Both the position numbers and the translations under genes were made by a program. 44,827 nucleotides of DNA from a bacterium (GTDB lineage Bacteria > SZUA-79 > Acidulodesulfobacterales > Acidulodesulfobacteraceae): positions 1-44,827 of the forward strand of contig JAJZBN010000014.1 in NCBI GenBank assembly GCA_021798875.1. Direction: 5' to 3'. Shown piece by piece: positions 32,601 through 42,226 of this stretch (position 1 is the first letter of the stretch; each line of letters begins with the position of its first letter). The notes beneath the pieces were generated by a model that searched no databases, was not told the origin of the DNA, and was given only the letters and a program-made list of their open reading frames with translations.

Positions 32601-32640
32601 TAAAAAATATAATAAAAATACTGAATAAAGGAGCCATAAG

Positions 32641-33015
32641 ATGTCTGAACAAGAAAAAACGAAAGTTATGTTTGTATTAAGAACCGCTCCGTACGGAACT
32701 ATATACGAACAGGAAGCTATAGAAGCCATGGTTATGTTCGGTGCATATGAACAGGATATAAGCGTTACTTTTACAGGAGACGGGGTATTTTCGTTAAAAA
32801 AAGGACAGGATACTTCGCTGCTTGGGAAGAAAAATTTTTCAATGACTTATCCTATATTAATAGACGACTTTGAAATTTCCCATATTTATGTCGAAAAAGA
32901 ATCTCTCGAAGAAAGAGGTATGTCCGAAAGCGATCTTGCTACCGAAGTCGAGATAATAGACAGAAATACATTGAAGCAAAAGATGAGAGAAATGAAGGCG
33001 TTATTGCCGTTTTAA
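32641..33015 (+). CDS. dsrF: DsrF/TusC-family subunit
   Basis: A 124-residue DsrF/TusC-fold protein: 'KVMFVLRTAPYGTIYEQEAIEA' and 'GAYEQDISVTFTGDGVFSL', the usual family landmarks, followed by a charged C-terminal helix. It contains no cysteine, as DsrF/TusC need none. Middle gene of dsrEFH, 40 bases after dsrE, with AAGGAGCC as ribosome-binding site. Together with neighbours it makes the ring-shaped hexamer. Confidence 0.9.
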   Translation: MSEQEKTKVMFVLRTAPYGTIYEQEAIEAMVMFGAYEQDISVTFTGDGVFSLKKGQDTSLLGKKNFSMTYPILIDDFEISHIYVEKESLEERGMSESDLATEVEIIDRNTLKQKMREMKALLPF

Positions 33016-33066
33016 AAAATAAAAACTTAAATTTATTAGGAATAATAATTAAGGAGGAATTTAAAA

Positions 33067-33366
33067 GTGCTGCACATAGTAAAAAAATCTCCGTACGAAT
33101 CTTCTGCATTCAGCGATGCGATAAACTACATAGAGCAAAACGATATAATGCTTTTAACCGAAGACGGAATATATGCCGCAAAAAAAGGCGGAAAATTTGA
33201 AGGAGCTCTAAAAAATCTTATGCAAAAAAATGCGGTTTACTGTCTTATAGCCGATATAAAAGCAAGAGGAATTCAAGAAAACGAAATAATAGAAAACGTA
33301 AAAATAATTGATTATAAAGGTTTTGTGGAAAAGGTTACCGAACATAATCCTATGACATGGTCATAA
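33067..33366 (+). CDS. dsrH: DsrH/TusB-family subunit
   Basis: A 99-residue DsrH/TusB protein starting at GTG: 'MLHIVKKSPYESSAF', 'DIMLLTEDGIYAAKKGGKF' and an end 'VTEHNPMTWS' typical of the family. Its only cysteine is in 'AVYCLIADI' near residue 59. The N-terminal cysteine that is conserved in DsrH of sulfur oxidisers (Cys20 in Allochromatium, recalled) is not present, Ala or Ser occupying that stretch. In this respect it resembles TusB. Strong ribosome-binding site AAGGAGGAA. Confidence 0.9.
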   Translation: MLHIVKKSPYESSAFSDAINYIEQNDIMLLTEDGIYAAKKGGKFEGALKNLMQKNAVYCLIADIKARGIQENEIIENVKIIDYKGFVEKVTEHNPMTWS

Positions 33367-33390
33367 TTTTAAAAATATAAAAAATAATTG

Positions 33391-33419
33391 TTGACTTTTT
33401 AAGCAAATAATATTAAATA
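33391..33419 (+). promoter_or_regulatory. Putative sat promoter
   Basis: TTGACT (33391-33396), a 17-base spacer and TAAATA (33414-33419) lie 40 bases before sat. The pair is a plausible sigma-70 promoter that would start the sat-apr transcript independently of the dsr genes. AT-richness makes chance hexamers common. Confidence 0.5.
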
Positions 33420-33458
33420 TATAGAATTAAATTTTAAAAAAAATATACGGAGTAAAAT

Positions 33459-34682
33459 ATGGCTTTAGTAAATCCCCACGGTAAAGAAAAAAAGTTAAAA
33501 CCTCTGCTTTTGACGGGAAACGAACTTAACTCCGCAAAAGAAAAAGCGAAAAATCTTAAAAAAATACCTATGACATCGAGAGAAACATCCGACCTTATAA
33601 TGATGGGTATAGGAGCTTTTACGCCGCTCGAAGGCTTCATGGGAAAGAAAGACTGGCAGGGCGTAGTGGATAATTACACTATGGCAGACGGTACTTTTTG
33701 GCCTATCCCTATTACCTTATCAGCCTCGAAAGAAATTGCCGACGGAATAAGTATCGGCGAAGAAGCCGCACTAGTAGATTCTGAGACGTCCGAAATTATA
33801 GGTATTATTAACGTTTCTGAAAAATATACGATAGACAAGGCTCATGAATGCCAGAAAGTTTTTAAAACTACGGATATGGAACATCCCGGAGTTCAAAAAG
33901 TTATGGCCCAGGGAGACATAAATATAGCCGGAAAAGTAAAAGTATTAAGCGAAAGCTATTATCCGACAGAATTTAAAGATATATATATGCGTCCGGCAGA
34001 AGTCAGGAAATTGTTTGAAGAAAAAGGATGGAATACAGTAGCGGCATTTCAGACCAGAAATCCTATGCATCGTTCGCATGAATATCTTGCAAAAGTAGCG
34101 GTTGAAACCACGGACGGAGTGCTTATTCATCAGCTGATAGGCAAATTAAAACCCGGAGATATTCCTGCGAACGTCAGAGCAGTAGCAATCAATACATTAA
34201 TAGACAAATATTTCGTTAAAAACACTGTAGTTCAAGCCGGTTATCCTATGGAAATGAGATATGCCGGTCCTAGGGAAGCGCTGCTTCACGCCGTGTTCAG
34301 GCAGAATTACGGATGTTCCCATCTTATAGTCGGAAGAGATCATGCAGGAGTCGGCGACTATTACGGGCCGTTCGACGCACACAAGATATTCGACGAAATT
34401 CCAAAAAATGCTCTTGAGTTAAAACCGTTAAAAATGGACCTTACGTTTTATTGTCATAAATGCGACGGTATGGCTTCGACAAGAACATGTCCTCACCCAA
34501 AGGAAGACAGACTCACGCTAAGCGGAACTATGTTAAGAAAATTATTATCCGAAGGACAAGAAGTTCCCGACCATTTTTCCAGACCGGAAGTTTTATCTAT
34601 ATTGAAAGATTATTATGCCTCGCTTGCAAAAGAAGATAAGGTAGAAATTAAGCTTCACAAAGCGGCAAAAGGAGAAATTTAA
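33459..34682 (+). CDS. sat: Sulfate adenylyltransferase (ATP sulfurylase)
   Basis: A 407-residue enzyme that converts sulfate and ATP to APS and pyrophosphate, the activation step of sulfate reduction. The family signature [11 protein letters not shown] is at residues 198-208 (Gln-x-Arg-Asn with the two His of the HxxH-like site), followed by '[16 protein letters not shown]'. A PUA-like N-terminal region comes first ('[18 protein letters not shown]'). Full length for the prokaryotic homo-oligomeric type. CGGAG ribosome-binding site. Pyrophosphate produced is expected to be removed by HppA encoded downstream. Confidence 0.97.
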   Translation: MALVNPHGKEKKLKPLLLTGNELNSAKEKAKNLKKIPMTSRETSDLIMMGIGAFTPLEGFMGKKDWQGVVDNYTMADGTFWPIPITLSASKEIADGISIGEEAALVDSETSEIIGIINVSEKYTIDKAHECQKVFKTTDMEHPGVQKVMAQGDINIAGKVKVLSESYYPTEFKDIYMRPAEVRKLFEEKGWNTVAAFQTRNPMHRSHEYLAKVAVETTDGVLIHQLIGKLKPGDIPANVRAVAINTLIDKYFVKNTVVQAGYPMEMRYAGPREALLHAVFRQNYGCSHLIVGRDHAGVGDYYGPFDAHKIFDEIPKNALELKPLKMDLTFYCHKCDGMASTRTCPHPKEDRLTLSGTMLRKLLSEGQEVPDHFSRPEVLSILKDYYASLAKEDKVEIKLHKAAKGEI

Positions 34683-34773
34683 TTTCGTTATAATTTTATA
34701 TTGTCAGCTTAATATAAGGCGGCAATATATATTCTTATAAAAAAACAAAATATAAAATTAAGGAGGTAAGGAA

Positions 34774-35208
34774 ATGCCAAGTTTTGTAATCACGGAAAAG
34801 TGCGACGGATGTAAAGGCAGAGACAAGACTGCCTGTCAGTATATCTGTCCGAACGACCTTATGGTTTTGAATAAGGACATTATGAAGGCGTACAATCAGG
34901 AGCCCGACCAGTGCTGGGAGTGCTACAGCTGCGTAAAAATTTGTCCGCAGTCTGCAATCGAAGTAAGAGCTTATCAGGATTTTGCGCCGCTGGGTGCATC
35001 CGTTATTCCTATGAGAGGATCCGATTCAATTATGTGGACGGTAAAATTCAGAAACGGAAAAATTAAAAGGTTTAAATTCCCGATAAGAACTACTCCTGAA
35101 GGCGGTATCGATCCGTATCATGGAATAGCCGAGGTAAACCAGGGCAGCTTGAAAGACGAGCGTCTTTGCGATGAACTCGGAATTGAACTTACTGTACCAA
35201 AGAAATAA
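34774..35208 (+). CDS. aprB: APS reductase beta subunit
   Basis: A 144-residue electron-transfer subunit with two 4Fe-4S clusters: 'KCDGCKGRDKTACQYICP' and 'CWECYSCVKICP', the long first loop being typical of AprB. It passes electrons from QmoABC to the FAD of AprA. A strong AAGGAGG ribosome-binding site precedes it. aprA follows after 60 bases in the standard aprBA order. Confidence 0.97.
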   Translation: MPSFVITEKCDGCKGRDKTACQYICPNDLMVLNKDIMKAYNQEPDQCWECYSCVKICPQSAIEVRAYQDFAPLGASVIPMRGSDSIMWTVKFRNGKIKRFKFPIRTTPEGGIDPYHGIAEVNQGSLKDERLCDELGIELTVPKK

Positions 35209-35268
35209 AGAATTAAAAGACATTTTTTTTATAATTAAAATAATTTATAATTTGCGAGGATAAATTGT

Positions 35269-37194
35269 ATGGCTGAAATGAAAGGTTCAATGACCAGCAC
35301 CGAAGTATTGAACAATTATACCATAGAAGAAATCAGCACCGATGTTTTAATAGTAGGTGGCGGTATGGTAGGTTGCGGAGCCGCATTCGAAATTAAAAAA
35401 TGGGCGCCGAAAGATATGAAAATAACGATGGTAGAAAAAGCTTCCATAGAAAGAAGCGGCGCGGTAGCGATGGGATTATCCGCTATTAACACTTATCTGG
35501 GAGAAAACACTCCCGAAGATTACGTTAAACACGTCGCTAACGATCTTATGGGTATAGTAAGAGAAGACCTTATATACGATACGGGCAGACACGTAGATTC
35601 CACCGTAAGGCTTTTTGAAAAATTCGGACTTCCGATATTTAAAGAAGACGAAGACGATACAAGAACTATTGCGGAAGGCGCAAAACCGTTAAGAGCCGGA
35701 AGATGGCAGATAATGATCCACGGCGAATCTTATAAAGTTTTAGTTGCGGAAGCAGCCAGAAAAGCGTTAGGTGAAGAAAACATAAAAGAAAGAGTTTTTA
35801 TCACTGAACTTCTTATGGACGAAAAGCATGAAAACAGAGTTGCAGGAGCAATAGGTTTCAGCTTAAGAGAGGCAAAGATATATATTATAAAAGCAAAAGC
35901 GGTAATTATGGCATGCGGCGGAACGGTTAACGTTTTCAGGCCGAGATCTCAGGCTGAAGGTATGGGAAGAACATGGTACGCAATATGGAATGCCGGTTCT
36001 ACTTATGCTATGGGTTATCAGGCAGGAGCCGAAATGACGACCATGGAAAACAGATTCGTTCCAAACAGATTTAAAGACGGATACGGTCCCGTCGGCGCAT
36101 GGTTTACACTTTTTAAATCAAGAGTTTTAAACGCTCACGGCGAAGATTATATGCAGAAATGGGGACATATGCTGCAAGACTATGCACCATACGGACTTGC
36201 AAAAGTTCCTGCTACCTGTTTATGGAACCATGTTATGCTCAAAGACTGGATGGAAGGAAACGGACCGTTCTATATGAATACTTCCGGAGCGATAAAAACA
36301 TTATTTGAAACGCTTCCTGAAAAAAGAAAGAAATCTCTTGAAGCCGACGCGTGGGAAGATTTCCTCGATATGACGGTTGCGCAGGCTGGATTATGGGCAG
36401 CTATGGATATTGATCCTGCCGAAACTAATTCCGAAGTTATGCCGACAGAGCCTTATTTCTTAGGTTCTCATTCCGGCGCTTGCGGAATGTGGGTTTCAGG
36501 ACCGGAAGATTTAGCTCCGAAGGAATATCAGTGGGGTTATAACCGTATGACGACTGTTAACGGTCTTTTCACGGGCGGTGACGGTGTTGGAGCATCGGGA
36601 CACAAATTTTCTTCCGGCTCATACGTAGAAGGAAGAATTGCGGCAAAATCAGCCGTAAGGTTTATACTTGACGATCCGGGTTTTACTCCGACCGTTCATA
36701 CCGATAATAAAGTTCTTGCTGAAAAAGTTTACGGACCTATGATAACTTTTGAAAAATTCAAAGACTATTCCACCGAACCTAACGTAAATCCAAATTATAT
36801 TAGGCCGAGACTTTATTTATTTAGATTAAATAAACTTATGGACGAATACGTTGCAGGTACTTCGACGTTCTATAGAACTAGTGAAGCCAGTCTGTTAAGA
36901 GGATTGGATCTATTGGAAAGATTAAAAGTAGACTCAGCTAAACTTGCTGCTGCAAATCTTCATGAGCTTATGAGAGCATGGGAAAATTATCACAGATCTA
37001 TAGTTGGAGAACTTCATTTAAGACACGTACTGTTTAGAGAAGAAACGAGATATCCCGGATTTTATTACAGAACCGATCATCCGAAACTTGACGAACAAAA
37101 CTGGAAAGTTTTCGTAAATTCTAAATTAAACAAAGAAACCGGCAAAGCGGATGTGTTTAAAAAACCTTATATTGAAATTGTACCGAAAAATTAA
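35269..37194 (+). CDS. aprA: APS reductase alpha subunit
   Basis: A 641-residue FAD enzyme that reduces APS to sulfite and AMP. FAD site 'DVLIVGGGMVGCGAAFEI' (about residues 26-43), substrate region 'TTMENRFVPNRFKDGYGPVG' with the arginine expected to bind APS, and the active-site histidine segment 'FLGSHSGACGMWVSGPED' (about 400). C-terminus includes 'GELHLRHVLFREETRYPGFYYR'. Full length for the family. A 12-bp terminator hairpin follows, so the sat-aprBA unit ends here before qmoA. Confidence 0.97.
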   Translation: MAEMKGSMTSTEVLNNYTIEEISTDVLIVGGGMVGCGAAFEIKKWAPKDMKITMVEKASIERSGAVAMGLSAINTYLGENTPEDYVKHVANDLMGIVREDLIYDTGRHVDSTVRLFEKFGLPIFKEDEDDTRTIAEGAKPLRAGRWQIMIHGESYKVLVAEAARKALGEENIKERVFITELLMDEKHENRVAGAIGFSLREAKIYIIKAKAVIMACGGTVNVFRPRSQAEGMGRTWYAIWNAGSTYAMGYQAGAEMTTMENRFVPNRFKDGYGPVGAWFTLFKSRVLNAHGEDYMQKWGHMLQDYAPYGLAKVPATCLWNHVMLKDWMEGNGPFYMNTSGAIKTLFETLPEKRKKSLEADAWEDFLDMTVAQAGLWAAMDIDPAETNSEVMPTEPYFLGSHSGACGMWVSGPEDLAPKEYQWGYNRMTTVNGLFTGGDGVGASGHKFSSGSYVEGRIAAKSAVRFILDDPGFTPTVHTDNKVLAEKVYGPMITFEKFKDYSTEPNVNPNYIRPRLYLFRLNKLMDEYVAGTSTFYRTSEASLLRGLDLLERLKVDSAKLAAANLHELMRAWENYHRSIVGELHLRHVLFREETRYPGFYYRTDHPKLDEQNWKVFVNSKLNKETGKADVFKKPYIEIVPKN

Positions 37195-37240
37195 TCAATA
37201 AACTTAATATATAGGAAAAATATTTCATAAAATTAAGTCT

Positions 37241-37271
37241 ATCCCCTTCTCTCAATAGAGAAGGGGATTTT
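37241..37271 (+). terminator. Terminator after aprA
   Basis: A 12-bp perfect stem (ATCCCCTTCTCT 37241-37252 with AGAGAAGGGGAT 37257-37268, loop CAAT) is followed by a four-T run (37268-37271). It separates sat-aprBA from qmoABC-hppA, so each may have its own transcript level. Confidence 0.8.
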
Positions 37272-37345
37272 AATATGTATAAAGTCTTTATATATTTTTT
37301 ATATTATATTTAAATAAATAAAAACTTAGCAATGGAGATTTAAAG

Positions 37346-38644
37346 TTGAACGAGCTAAATAAAGAAAATGCCGTGCTAATAATCGGCGGCGGGCATAGCG
37401 GCGTATCGGCAGCATTAGAAATTACCGAGGCGGTCGATAAAAAAGTATATATAGTAGAAAAAAAATCTTATATCGGCGGCAGAGTTCTCCAGATGTATAA
37501 GTATTTTCCAAAATTGTGCCCCCCCTTTTGCGGCTTTGAAATCAATACGAAAAGAATAAAGTCGTCCACGGAAGGAAACATAAATTTTTTAGTTTCTTCA
37601 AGCGTCGAAGAAATCACAAAATCGAAAGAAGGTTCAGGATATAAAGTAAAAATAAAACAAAAACCCCAGTATATTAACGATAACTGCACGGTATGCGGTG
37701 AATGCGCCAAGGTTTGTCCGGAAGAAAGACCTAACGATTTTAATTACGGCATGGATAATACAAAAGCGATATTTATGCCCGCTATATCTTCATTTCCCCT
37801 AAAATACAGCGTTGACGATAAATACTGTAAATTTTCGGCATGTAAAAAATGCGAAGAAGCATGCAGATATAGCGCAATTAATTTGGAAGCGAAAGAAAAT
37901 ATTATAGAATTAAAGGTATCCGATATAATATTTGCTACTGGCTGGAAGCCTTATGAAGTTGAAAAATTAGAAAACTTGGGATATGGCAAATATAAAAACG
38001 TTATTACAAACGTTAAAATGGAAAGGCTTGCCGCCGAAAACGGTCCTACCGGCGGAAAGATTTTAAGGCCGTCAGACGGAAAAGAAGTTAAAAACGTAGC
38101 ATTTATTCAGTGCGCAGGTTCAAGAAACGAAAACCATCTGCCGTATTGTTCGGCAATTTGCTGTATGGCATCCTTGAAACAGGCAATGTATTTGAGAGAA
38201 AAAAATCCGGAATCCTCTCCTGTTATTTTCTATATAGATTTAAGAACTCCAGGCAGATACGAAAATTTTTTAAATAAAGCTCAAAGCGATGAAAAAATAA
38301 AATTTAATAAAGGAATAGTCGGTAAAATATCCGAAGACCATGAAACAGGAGATCTGCTTTTAGACGTCGAAGACATGCTTTCCGGTAAAAAAAATAAAGT
38401 CAGGGTCGAAATGGTCGTTCTTGCATCTGGAATGGCGTCAAACATTAAAGACGATATTAAAGAAATAAAAATTGACGAAGATATTAAAATCGACATCGAC
38501 GAAAACGGATTTATATTTAACGATAATTTTAACGAAGGAATATTTTCGGCAGGCGTTGCAAGATTTCCTTTGGACGTTTATATGTCCGGACAATCTGCGA
38601 CTTCAGCCGCATTATCGGTAATTCAGCATAACGCGAAACTATAA
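37346..38644 (+). CDS. qmoA: QmoA, quinone-interacting oxidoreductase flavoprotein subunit
   Basis: A 432-residue HdrA-like FAD protein starting at TTG with TGGAG upstream. FAD site 'VLIIGGGHSGVSAALEI', the Qmo block 'YFPKLCPPFCGFEIN', and a 4Fe-4S-rich insert 'CTVCGECAKVCPEERPNDF' and 'CKFSACKKCEEACRY'. Later 'AGSRNENHLPYCSAICCMASL' is the HdrA-type Cys-rich segment. With QmoB and QmoC it carries electrons from menaquinol to AprBA. The fused cluster segment in the middle is a typical QmoA trait. qmoB follows after 26 bases. Confidence 0.95.
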   Translation: MNELNKENAVLIIGGGHSGVSAALEITEAVDKKVYIVEKKSYIGGRVLQMYKYFPKLCPPFCGFEINTKRIKSSTEGNINFLVSSSVEEITKSKEGSGYKVKIKQKPQYINDNCTVCGECAKVCPEERPNDFNYGMDNTKAIFMPAISSFPLKYSVDDKYCKFSACKKCEEACRYSAINLEAKENIIELKVSDIIFATGWKPYEVEKLENLGYGKYKNVITNVKMERLAAENGPTGGKILRPSDGKEVKNVAFIQCAGSRNENHLPYCSAICCMASLKQAMYLREKNPESSPVIFYIDLRTPGRYENFLNKAQSDEKIKFNKGIVGKISEDHETGDLLLDVEDMLSGKKNKVRVEMVVLASGMASNIKDDIKEIKIDEDIKIDIDENGFIFNDNFNEGIFSAGVARFPLDVYMSGQSATSAALSVIQHNAKL

Positions 38645-38670
38645 AAGATATTATTTAGGAAGGAGTTAAA

Positions 38671-40977
38671 ATGGATAATAATTTAGGGATTTATATATGT
38701 TCCGGCTGCGATATCGGGAAAAGCCTTAACGTTGAAAGATTAATCAATACGGCGAAAGATTCCAACAAGCCTTTAGTATGCGTGAGCCATGAGTTTCTCT
38801 GCGGACCGGAAGGCATAAATCTCATAAAAAACGATATTTCCGAAAAAAAAATAAATAAAGTGGTAATAGCCGCTTGTTCAATGCGCGCCAAACAGGACGT
38901 TTTTAATTTTGACCAGTTTACTATTCATACCGAAAGGGTAAACTTAAGAGAGCACGTTATATGGATAAGTCCTCCGAACGATAATAATACCCAGCTGCTT
39001 GCCGAAGACTATATAAATATGGGCGCTTCGAGAGCAAAAAAAGCCGCATTTCCTGAACCTTTAGTTCAAGAACTTAACAAAACTGTTTTAGTAGTAGGCG
39101 GCGGAGTTACAGGACTTAACGCATCCGTAAACGCAGCTAAAGCAGGATATAACGTAATTCTTGTAGAAAAAAAACAAAACCTCGGCGGATTTCCGTTTTC
39201 AAAATATAAAAAATGGGAAACTAAACCGCCTTTCGATAAAAATACATGGATAAGGGAAGGATTGGACGCGCTTATAAACGAAGCGGAAAAATCCGACAAA
39301 ATAAAAATATATAAAAGTTCTAAAATTAAGTCGATATCAGGAGCTCCTGGTAAATTTAACGTAGAAATTGAATCGTCCGAAGGCAATGCAGGTTCGGAGC
39401 CCGTTAAAGAGATTGCGGGATCTATTGTCGTTGCTACAGGCTGGAAGCATTACGATGCAAAAAAATTAGATAATCTTGGATATGGGTTGACGCCGGATAT
39501 CTTAACAAACGTTGAACTGGAAGAACTATATTCAGAACTTTCGGATAACGGAAAATCCGAAAATTTTGAATTAAAAAGAAAATCGGACGGAAAACCCGTT
39601 AAATCGGTCTTGTTTGTTCAGTGCGCTGGCTCAAGAGACGAAAATCATCTTCCTTACTGCTCTACCGTTTGCTGTATGTCTTCCTTAAAAGAAGCCGCTT
39701 TAATAAGAAAGAATAACCCCGATACAAATGTTTACATAATATATAGAGATATGCGAACTATGGGCGAATACGAAAACTTTTACAGAAAAATGCAGGACGA
39801 CGAGGGCATTTTTATGGTTAAAGGCGTCGTATCCGACGTATCGTACGACAAGAACGGAAATTCGATAGCAGTTAAAGTAAAAGATACTCTTTTTGGAGGA
39901 GATATCGATATAAATACAGAAATGGTCGTTCTTGCAACCGGTATGGTCCCAAATTCGGGAGAAATAGAAGTAAAAGAAAGCGATCCGTCATTAAACGTAG
40001 GAAACATACAGTCTGCAAGCGGAGCATCCTGTCTGCCTTCTGTGCCGGTTTCTACGGCTCAGGTGCCGAAGAGCGGTTTGTTAAACCTTTCTTATAGGCA
40101 AGGCAAAGAAATGCCCGACCTAGTTTATGGATTTCCGGATTCCAATTTTATATGTTTTCCCTATGAATCGAGAAGAACGGGAATATATCCCGCCGGTTCC
40201 GTCAGGATGCCCTTAGACACCGTTTTTTCTGTGGACGATGCTAAAGGAGCGGTTTTAAAAGCTATACAATGTATCGAGCAGACTTCTAAAGGAAGGGCGG
40301 TTCACCCCCGTTCGAACGATACTACATACCCGTTTTTTGACCTTCCAAGGTGTACGCAATGCAAAAGATGTACCGAAGAATGTCCTTTCGGTGCAATAGA
40401 CGAAGACGAAAAAGGAACGCCGCAATATAATCCTGAAAGATGCAGAAGATGCGGCATATGCATGGGTGCATGTCCAGTAAGAATAATATCGTTTAAAAAT
40501 TATTCGCCGGATATTATAGGTTCTATGATTAAAAGCATATACGTTCCTGAAGATCCTACCGACGAAAATTACAGGATACTCGTATTCGCATGCGAAAATG
40601 ACGCTTATCCGGCATTAGACATACTTGGATTAAATAAAATGCAATTATCTTCCAATATAAGGGTTATACCCGTAAGATGTCTCGGCTCTATAAATAACGT
40701 ATGGTATGCCGACGCACTTTCTAAAGGTATCGACGGCATTCTTTTACTGGGCTGTAAATTCGGCGACGATTATCAGTGCCATTTTACGAAAGGTTCGGAA
40801 CTGGCTTCTTACAGAATGGGAAACCTCAAAGAAACTCTTACAAGACTCGTGCTGGAAGAAGAAAGAATCAGGCAGGTTCAGCTTGAATATACCGACTATA
40901 TGAAATTGCCGGAAATAGTTGAAGATTTCGTTAATAAAGTTAAATCTCTTGGACCTAATCCATATAAAGGCTTTTAA
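38671..40977 (+). CDS. qmoB: QmoB, HdrA-like flavoprotein with C-terminal MvhD-type domain
   Basis: A 768-residue protein. It begins with a short Cys-containing region ('YICSGCDIGKSLN'), followed by the HdrA-type FAD domain ('VLVVGGGVTGLNASVNAAKA', about residues 133-152), the Cys-rich 'SRDENHLPYCSTVCCMSSL', two 4Fe-4S clusters ('CTQCKRCTEECP' and 'CRRCGICMGACP', about 560-610) and an MvhD-like C-terminal region ('LVFACENDAYPALD', 'GILLLGCKFGDDYQCHF'). This is the usual QmoB layout. Ribosome-binding site GGAAGGAG. qmoC follows after 15 bases. Confidence 0.95.
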   Translation: MDNNLGIYICSGCDIGKSLNVERLINTAKDSNKPLVCVSHEFLCGPEGINLIKNDISEKKINKVVIAACSMRAKQDVFNFDQFTIHTERVNLREHVIWISPPNDNNTQLLAEDYINMGASRAKKAAFPEPLVQELNKTVLVVGGGVTGLNASVNAAKAGYNVILVEKKQNLGGFPFSKYKKWETKPPFDKNTWIREGLDALINEAEKSDKIKIYKSSKIKSISGAPGKFNVEIESSEGNAGSEPVKEIAGSIVVATGWKHYDAKKLDNLGYGLTPDILTNVELEELYSELSDNGKSENFELKRKSDGKPVKSVLFVQCAGSRDENHLPYCSTVCCMSSLKEAALIRKNNPDTNVYIIYRDMRTMGEYENFYRKMQDDEGIFMVKGVVSDVSYDKNGNSIAVKVKDTLFGGDIDINTEMVVLATGMVPNSGEIEVKESDPSLNVGNIQSASGASCLPSVPVSTAQVPKSGLLNLSYRQGKEMPDLVYGFPDSNFICFPYESRRTGIYPAGSVRMPLDTVFSVDDAKGAVLKAIQCIEQTSKGRAVHPRSNDTTYPFFDLPRCTQCKRCTEECPFGAIDEDEKGTPQYNPERCRRCGICMGACPVRIISFKNYSPDIIGSMIKSIYVPEDPTDENYRILVFACENDAYPALDILGLNKMQLSSNIRVIPVRCLGSINNVWYADALSKGIDGILLLGCKFGDDYQCHFTKGSELASYRMGNLKETLTRLVLEEERIRQVQLEYTDYMKLPEIVEDFVNKVKSLGPNPYKGF

Positions 40978-40992
40978 GAAAGGGAGGATATT

Positions 40993-42156
40993 TTGAATAA
41001 CACAGTTATTAAGACCGACAACGAATTGGTTAAATATATAAAAGAAGTAGGCGAAAGCAATTTTAAAAAATGCTTTCAGTGCGGCACATGTTCCGCAGTG
41101 TGTCCTTTATCTACGGAGGACAGACCGTTTCCGAGAAAAGAAATGATAATGGCTGGGTGGGGAATGAAAGAACAGCTTACCGCCGATTTAGACCCGTGGT
41201 TATGCTATTATTGCGGCGAGTGTTCCAAAAACTGCCCAAGGAAAGCCGAACCCGGCGAACTTATGATGTCGTTGCGGCGTTTTTTAATCAGCGCATACGA
41301 CTGGACGGGGATTTCCAAAATATTATATAAGTCTAAATATGCCGAGTATGTTGCAATATTAATAGTAGCGCTGGGAGTTTTGCTTGAGTGGGCTGTAATA
41401 TTCGGGCTTCATCCGGCTGCCGGCGCGACTCTGTCTCAGGCAGTATCGCCGGATAAAGTGGACTATTTTTTCGATTGGCCTATATCGGCTTTTCTTGCAA
41501 TTATGCTGACGTCATTCATATACAATATGTACCGCAAGACGGTATTAAGCGATAAAAGCGTGAAAATTCCGCTAAGTCTTTATTTTACGGAGGCATGGTC
41601 CCTTATATTTAATTTTTTTACGCAGTACAGATATGCAAAATGCGACGATTCCGAAGAATCTGCATCAAAAAAACTTGCTTCCGGAAAATATAATTTTTGG
41701 CTTACGCATCTCTTTTTAATGATAAGTTATGTATCCCTGTTTGTAGCAATAGTATTTTTCTTGGACTGGTTTCAGAGCGAAAACAGCATGCCGTATCTTC
41801 ATATAATTTTATTCGATTATTTTGCCAGTATAGGATTAATTTTCGGAACCTTATATTTTATAATTAAAAGATTTTCTAAAAAAATAGAAAGAAGCAAATT
41901 TTCGCATCATACCGATTGGATGTTCGTAATACTGCTGTTCTTAACGGCAGTCAGCGGAGTTTTGCTCAGAGCGGCTATAGTATATAGCTTTTCGGTATCC
42001 GCTATTTTTTATATATACCTGATTCATTTAATGATATTATTTCCGATGCTTGTTATAGAAGTTCCTTTTTCTAAATGGTCTCATCTTGCTTACAGACCGG
42101 TTGCGGTATATTTTGCAAACTTAAAAGAAAAAGCAAAAAACCTAAGCAATAATTAA
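40993..42156 (+). CDS. qmoC: QmoC, HdrC/cytochrome b fusion subunit
   Basis: A 387-residue protein starting at TTG with GGGAGG upstream. The N-terminal HdrC-like part has two 4Fe-4S motifs ('KCFQCGTCSAVCP' and 'LCYYCGECSKNCP', about residues 27-85). The rest is a membrane cytochrome b region with about six helices from residue 115 on and candidate haem histidines in 'FWLTHLFLMISY', 'YLHIILFDY' and 'FSHHTDW'. It is the quinone-facing, membrane-bound subunit of QmoABC. Full length for the family. Confidence 0.95.
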   Translation: MNNTVIKTDNELVKYIKEVGESNFKKCFQCGTCSAVCPLSTEDRPFPRKEMIMAGWGMKEQLTADLDPWLCYYCGECSKNCPRKAEPGELMMSLRRFLISAYDWTGISKILYKSKYAEYVAILIVALGVLLEWAVIFGLHPAAGATLSQAVSPDKVDYFFDWPISAFLAIMLTSFIYNMYRKTVLSDKSVKIPLSLYFTEAWSLIFNFFTQYRYAKCDDSEESASKKLASGKYNFWLTHLFLMISYVSLFVAIVFFLDWFQSENSMPYLHIILFDYFASIGLIFGTLYFIIKRFSKKIERSKFSHHTDWMFVILLFLTAVSGVLLRAAIVYSFSVSAIFYIYLIHLMILFPMLVIEVPFSKWSHLAYRPVAVYFANLKEKAKNLSNN

Positions 42157-42158
42157 TG

Positions 42159-42181
42159 CTTTAACATGTGTAATGTTAAAG
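42159..42181 (+). promoter_or_regulatory. Inverted repeat between qmoC and hppA
   Basis: A 9-bp perfect inverted repeat (CTTTAACAT 42159-42167 with ATGTTAAAG 42173-42181, loop GTGTA) lies in the 70-base gap. It may be a weak hairpin or an operator. A T-rich but not continuous run follows, so it is unlikely to stop transcription completely. Confidence 0.5.
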
Positions 42182-42226
42182 AAATTTTAATAATAATTAA
42201 AAATTTAATTTAGGGGGTTTTAGGTT

